NCBI RefSeq assembly: GCF_010435965.1
Contig: NZ_JAAGAA010000018.1
Span: 1 to 42,851, forward strand
Origin: Crenobacter caeni
GTDB taxonomy: Bacteria > Pseudomonadota > Gammaproteobacteria > Burkholderiales > Chromobacteriaceae
Direction: 5' to 3'
DNA: 42,851 bases
A program made the translations under genes and the position numbers. Below are positions 41,053 to 42,851 of this stretch, piece after piece (position 1 is the stretch's first letter; each line of letters starts with the position of its first letter). Below the pieces are notes generated by a model that was given only the letters and a program-made list of their open reading frames with translations, ran no database searches and had not been told where the DNA came from.

Positions 41053-41403
41053 ATGCTCGAAGCTGTCATCTGGTTGCTGGGCTACCAGCTCGCCGGCGAA
41101 TTCATCGTGCGCTGTTTCGGCTGGCCGCTGCCGGGGGCCGTCGTCGGCATGTTGCTGCTGCTGTTGACGCTCTTGGCGCGCCGCTCGGTGCCGGAGGGCC
41201 TGCAGCATTCGGTACCGACCCTGCTGGGCCATCTGTCCTTGCTGTTCATCCCGGCCGGCGTCGGCGTGCTCGCGTGGTGGCCGCAACTGCTCGATGCCGG
41301 CTGGCGTCTTGCGCTGGTGTTGCTGCTGTCGACCCTGCTGCCGCTGCTGGGAACGGCCTATCTGTTGCGTGCATTACTGGCCCGCAAGGAGGCCGCGAGA
41401 TGA
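41053..41403 (+). CDS. CidA/LrgA family protein
   Basis: A 116-residue holin-like membrane protein with four hydrophobic segments. Family marks are LAGEFIVRCFGWPLPGAVVGMLLLL near the start and HLSLLFIPAGVGVLAWWP in the middle. CidA/LrgA proteins form pairs with LrgB/CidB and modulate murein hydrolase activity, cell lysis or pyruvate/glycolate transport. AGGAGGAA precedes the ATG. Its stop overlaps the lrgB start (ATGA). Confidence 0.9.
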   Translation: MLEAVIWLLGYQLAGEFIVRCFGWPLPGAVVGMLLLLLTLLARRSVPEGLQHSVPTLLGHLSLLFIPAGVGVLAWWPQLLDAGWRLALVLLLSTLLPLLGTAYLLRALLARKEAAR

Positions 41404-42131
41404 GTGCATCGGTGTTGGACGCCCTGTCCGCTGTCAGCCGCGGGCCGCTGTTCGGCCTCTTCCTCACCCTGCTTGCCTACCGTGTGGCCCTCTGGCTGAA
41501 CCGGCGCTGCCACGGCCACCCGCTGAGCAACCCGGTGCTGGTCGGCTGCGTGCTGGTCGGCGCGGTGCTACTCGCCGGCGGCGTCCGCGTCGACACCTAT
41601 ATGGAAGGCGGGCGTTTGCTGATGCTGTTGCTGGGGCCGGCGACCGTCGCGCTGGCGGTGCCGCTCTACCACCAGTTCGCCAGGCTGCGCCGCTCGGCGG
41701 TGGCGTTGACGCTGGCGCTGCTGGCCGGCTCGCTGATCGGGATTGCCAGCAGCGTGCTGCTGGGGCGGCTGTTTGGTCTGTCCGAAACCCTGGTGCTGTC
41801 GCTGGTGCCGCGTTCGGTGACGACGCCGATCGCGATGGGGGTGGCCGAGGCGATCGGCGGCGACCCGACGCTGGCGGCGGCATTCGTGATCGTCTCCGGC
41901 ATCCTCGGCGCGGTGCTGGTGCGCCCGCTGTTTACCCGGCTCGGCCTGATGGACGAGCGGGTGCTGGGTTTTGCGACCGGGGTTGCCGCGCACGGCATCG
42001 GTACCGCGCGCGTGTTCCAGATCTCGCAGGGCGCCGGTGCGTTCGCCGCGCTGGCGATGGGGCTTAACGGCCTCATGACCGCCTTGATCGCGCCGCTGCT
42101 ACTCCGACTGCTGACCCGTTTCTGGCATTGA
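41400..42131 (+). CDS. LrgB/CidB family protein
   Basis: A 243-residue polytopic membrane protein, partner of the preceding gene. Family marks are NPVLVGCVLVGAVLL, LLMLLLGPATVALAVPLY, LVPRSVTTPIAMGVAEAIGG and LGFATGVAAHGIGTARVFQ, the last being the strongest signature. Homologues include plant PLGG1 (glycolate/glycerate) and bacterial pyruvate-linked CidB/LrgB, so solute export is likely. Coupled to the LrgA-like gene by a 4-nt ATGA overlap. Confidence 0.92.
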   Translation: MSASVLDALSAVSRGPLFGLFLTLLAYRVALWLNRRCHGHPLSNPVLVGCVLVGAVLLAGGVRVDTYMEGGRLLMLLLGPATVALAVPLYHQFARLRRSAVALTLALLAGSLIGIASSVLLGRLFGLSETLVLSLVPRSVTTPIAMGVAEAIGGDPTLAAAFVIVSGILGAVLVRPLFTRLGLMDERVLGFATGVAAHGIGTARVFQISQGAGAFAALAMGLNGLMTALIAPLLLRLLTRFWH

Positions 42132-42189
42132 CGCCTCGGGCTGCGATACTGGAAGCTGCGCGGCCAACAAGAGAACGGAGACAGACGGT

Positions 42190-42651
42190 ATGGACCTGAT
42201 CCTGTGGCGACACGCCGAGGCGGAAGACGGCAACGACGATCTGGCGCGGACGCTGACCCGCCGCGGCCACAAGCAGGCCGGTCAGATGGCGGCTTGGCTG
42301 CGCGACCGCCTGCCCGTGCATTACGAATTATGGGCGTCCGAAGCGCGGCGTTCGCAGCAGACGGCAAGCTATCTGCGCAAGGACTTCCGGGTGGAGAGCG
42401 GCATCAACCCCGACATCGGCTGGGCCGATGTGCTAAAGGCGCTGAACTGGCCGCATGGCGGCTCGCGTACCGTCGTCGTCGTCGGTCACCAGCCGTATAT
42501 CGGCCGTATCGCTTCCAGCCTGCTGTGCGAGCAGCCGCTGTATTTCAGCGTGAAGAAGGGCAGCGTGTGGTGGTTACAGCACAAGGCGCACGGCGACCTC
42601 GAGCAGGTCCGCCTGCGCGTGATGATGCCGGTGTCGATGCTGCAAAACTGA
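42190..42651 (+). CDS. sixA: Phosphohistidine phosphatase SixA
   Basis: A 153-residue histidine phosphatase of the RHG branch. Arg7-His8 (LWRHAEAED) holds the phosphohistidine nucleophile; ASEARRSQQTASYL and VVVGHQPYIG (second His, His100) complete the site. In E. coli SixA removes phosphate from histidine on NPr/HPr-type or phosphorelay proteins. GGAGACAGACGGT precedes the ATG. It is the last gene before the rRNA operon promoter. Confidence 0.93.
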   Translation: MDLILWRHAEAEDGNDDLARTLTRRGHKQAGQMAAWLRDRLPVHYELWASEARRSQQTASYLRKDFRVESGINPDIGWADVLKALNWPHGGSRTVVVVGHQPYIGRIASSLLCEQPLYFSVKKGSVWWLQHKAHGDLEQVRLRVMMPVSMLQN

Positions 42652-42708
42652 TTTTCCTTGTAAAACAATGGTATGACGAATTTGTCCGGGTTTTGTTGCT
42701 GCCGGGTG

Positions 42709-42737
42709 TTGACGGAGGCGGGCCGCAAACGTATAGT
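42709..42737 (+). promoter_or_regulatory. rRNA operon promoter
   Basis: TTGACG (42709-42714) and TATAGT (42732-42737) with exact 17-bp spacing. The AT-richer stretch upstream (42655-42700) may act as an UP element. It directly precedes the boxA leader, so it is the rrn promoter. Confidence 0.85.
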
Positions 42738-42776
42738 TCGCCACCTCGACGCAGCGCACACAACGCGAAACGTCAC

Positions 42777-42788
42777 TGCTCTTTAACA
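42777..42788 (+). promoter_or_regulatory. rRNA leader boxA antitermination site
   Basis: TGCTCTTTAACA, identical to the bacterial rrn boxA sequence bound by NusB-S10, about 35 nt after the predicted transcript start. The 16S rRNA gene should begin shortly beyond the window's right edge. Confidence 0.9.
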
Positions 42789-42807
42789 GAACGAACAACC
42801 GATAGGT

Positions 42808-42836
42808 GTGAGTGCTTGGCGCAGCCAACACTTGCA
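42808..42836 (+). ncRNA. Stem-loop in 16S leader RNA
   Basis: gtgagtgcttggc (42808-42820) pairs with gccaacacttgcac-like 42824-42836 around a gca loop, with one bulge and G-U pairs. Leader hairpins of this type take part in 16S folding and RNase III processing. Confidence 0.55.
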
Positions 42837-42851
42837 CTGCAAGAGAAGGAA

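Overview
This 42.85 kb window is a high-GC (roughly two-thirds G+C by eye), gene-dense chromosomal segment of a betaproteobacterium, most likely of the order Neisseriales (Chromobacteriaceae or Neisseriaceae relatives). The basis is the gene content (AlaA-Hom-ThrC, PurM/AI-2E/Hda, UbiC-UbiA, DUF2322, flgAMN), the codon bias and the rRNA-leader style at the right end. The species assignment is inference. No phage, transposase, integrase, CRISPR array or tRNA gene was recognised.

Layout, left to right. 1-1010: an AT-richer patch with a long imperfect palindrome and a DUF6680-like membrane-anchored gene, probably acquired. 1011-2998: an HDOD protein, an AhpD-like (carboxymuconolactone decarboxylase) protein and a Mth938-like protein. 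3091-7685: aspartate-family amino acid genes (alaA, hom, a GNAT acetyltransferase, thrC). 7827-9206: a lone astB. 9224-11239: a GDSL-esterase autotransporter. 11333-12870: flgA, then flgM-flgN behind a near-ideal sigma-28 (FliA) promoter. 12943-16049: a CobD/CbiB-family protein, an RhlE-type RNA helicase and a GNAT. 16046-16637: a direct-repeat-flanked insertion carrying one small membrane-protein gene beside a DUF2322 gene. 16925-19879: a tightly overlapping MacA/MacB/LolD-like ABC export operon. 19880-22979: an AT-rich control region followed by an unusual lipoprotein made of three ~300-residue repeats. 23050-26592: an isochorismatase-fold hydrolase and a D-lactate-dehydrogenase-like FAD/Fe-S protein. 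26607-28872: a 57-residue membrane protein, a uracil permease and upp. 29041-30800: grxD and a ClC transporter. 30819-34994: rsmB-like, DUF3108, purN and purM. 35079-37577: AI-2E family transporter, hda and a HAD phosphatase. 37602-39621: AAA+ ATPase (DUF815), Nudix hydrolase and a small membrane-anchored protein. 39599-40995: ubiC-ubiA. 41053-42651: lrgA/lrgB-like pair and sixA. 42709-42851: promoter and antitermination leader of an rRNA operon whose 16S gene must begin just beyond the right edge.

Most of the window is housekeeping. Coding units are compact, with ATGA/TGATG overlaps, and are separated by strong GC-rich intrinsic terminators. The places that depart from this are the palindrome and DUF6680 patch at the left end, the 505-bp insertion that duplicates the 3' end of the DUF2322 gene, the triple-repeat lipoprotein with its AT-rich promoter region, the previously easy-to-miss 57-aa gene, two candidate leaderless transcripts (flgA, ubiC), a shortened MutT-ThiE fusion and a ClC protein with altered selectivity-filter residues. 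I see no complete new multi-gene defence or biosynthetic system. The triple-repeat lipoprotein and the repeat-flanked cassette are the best candidates for undescribed biology.
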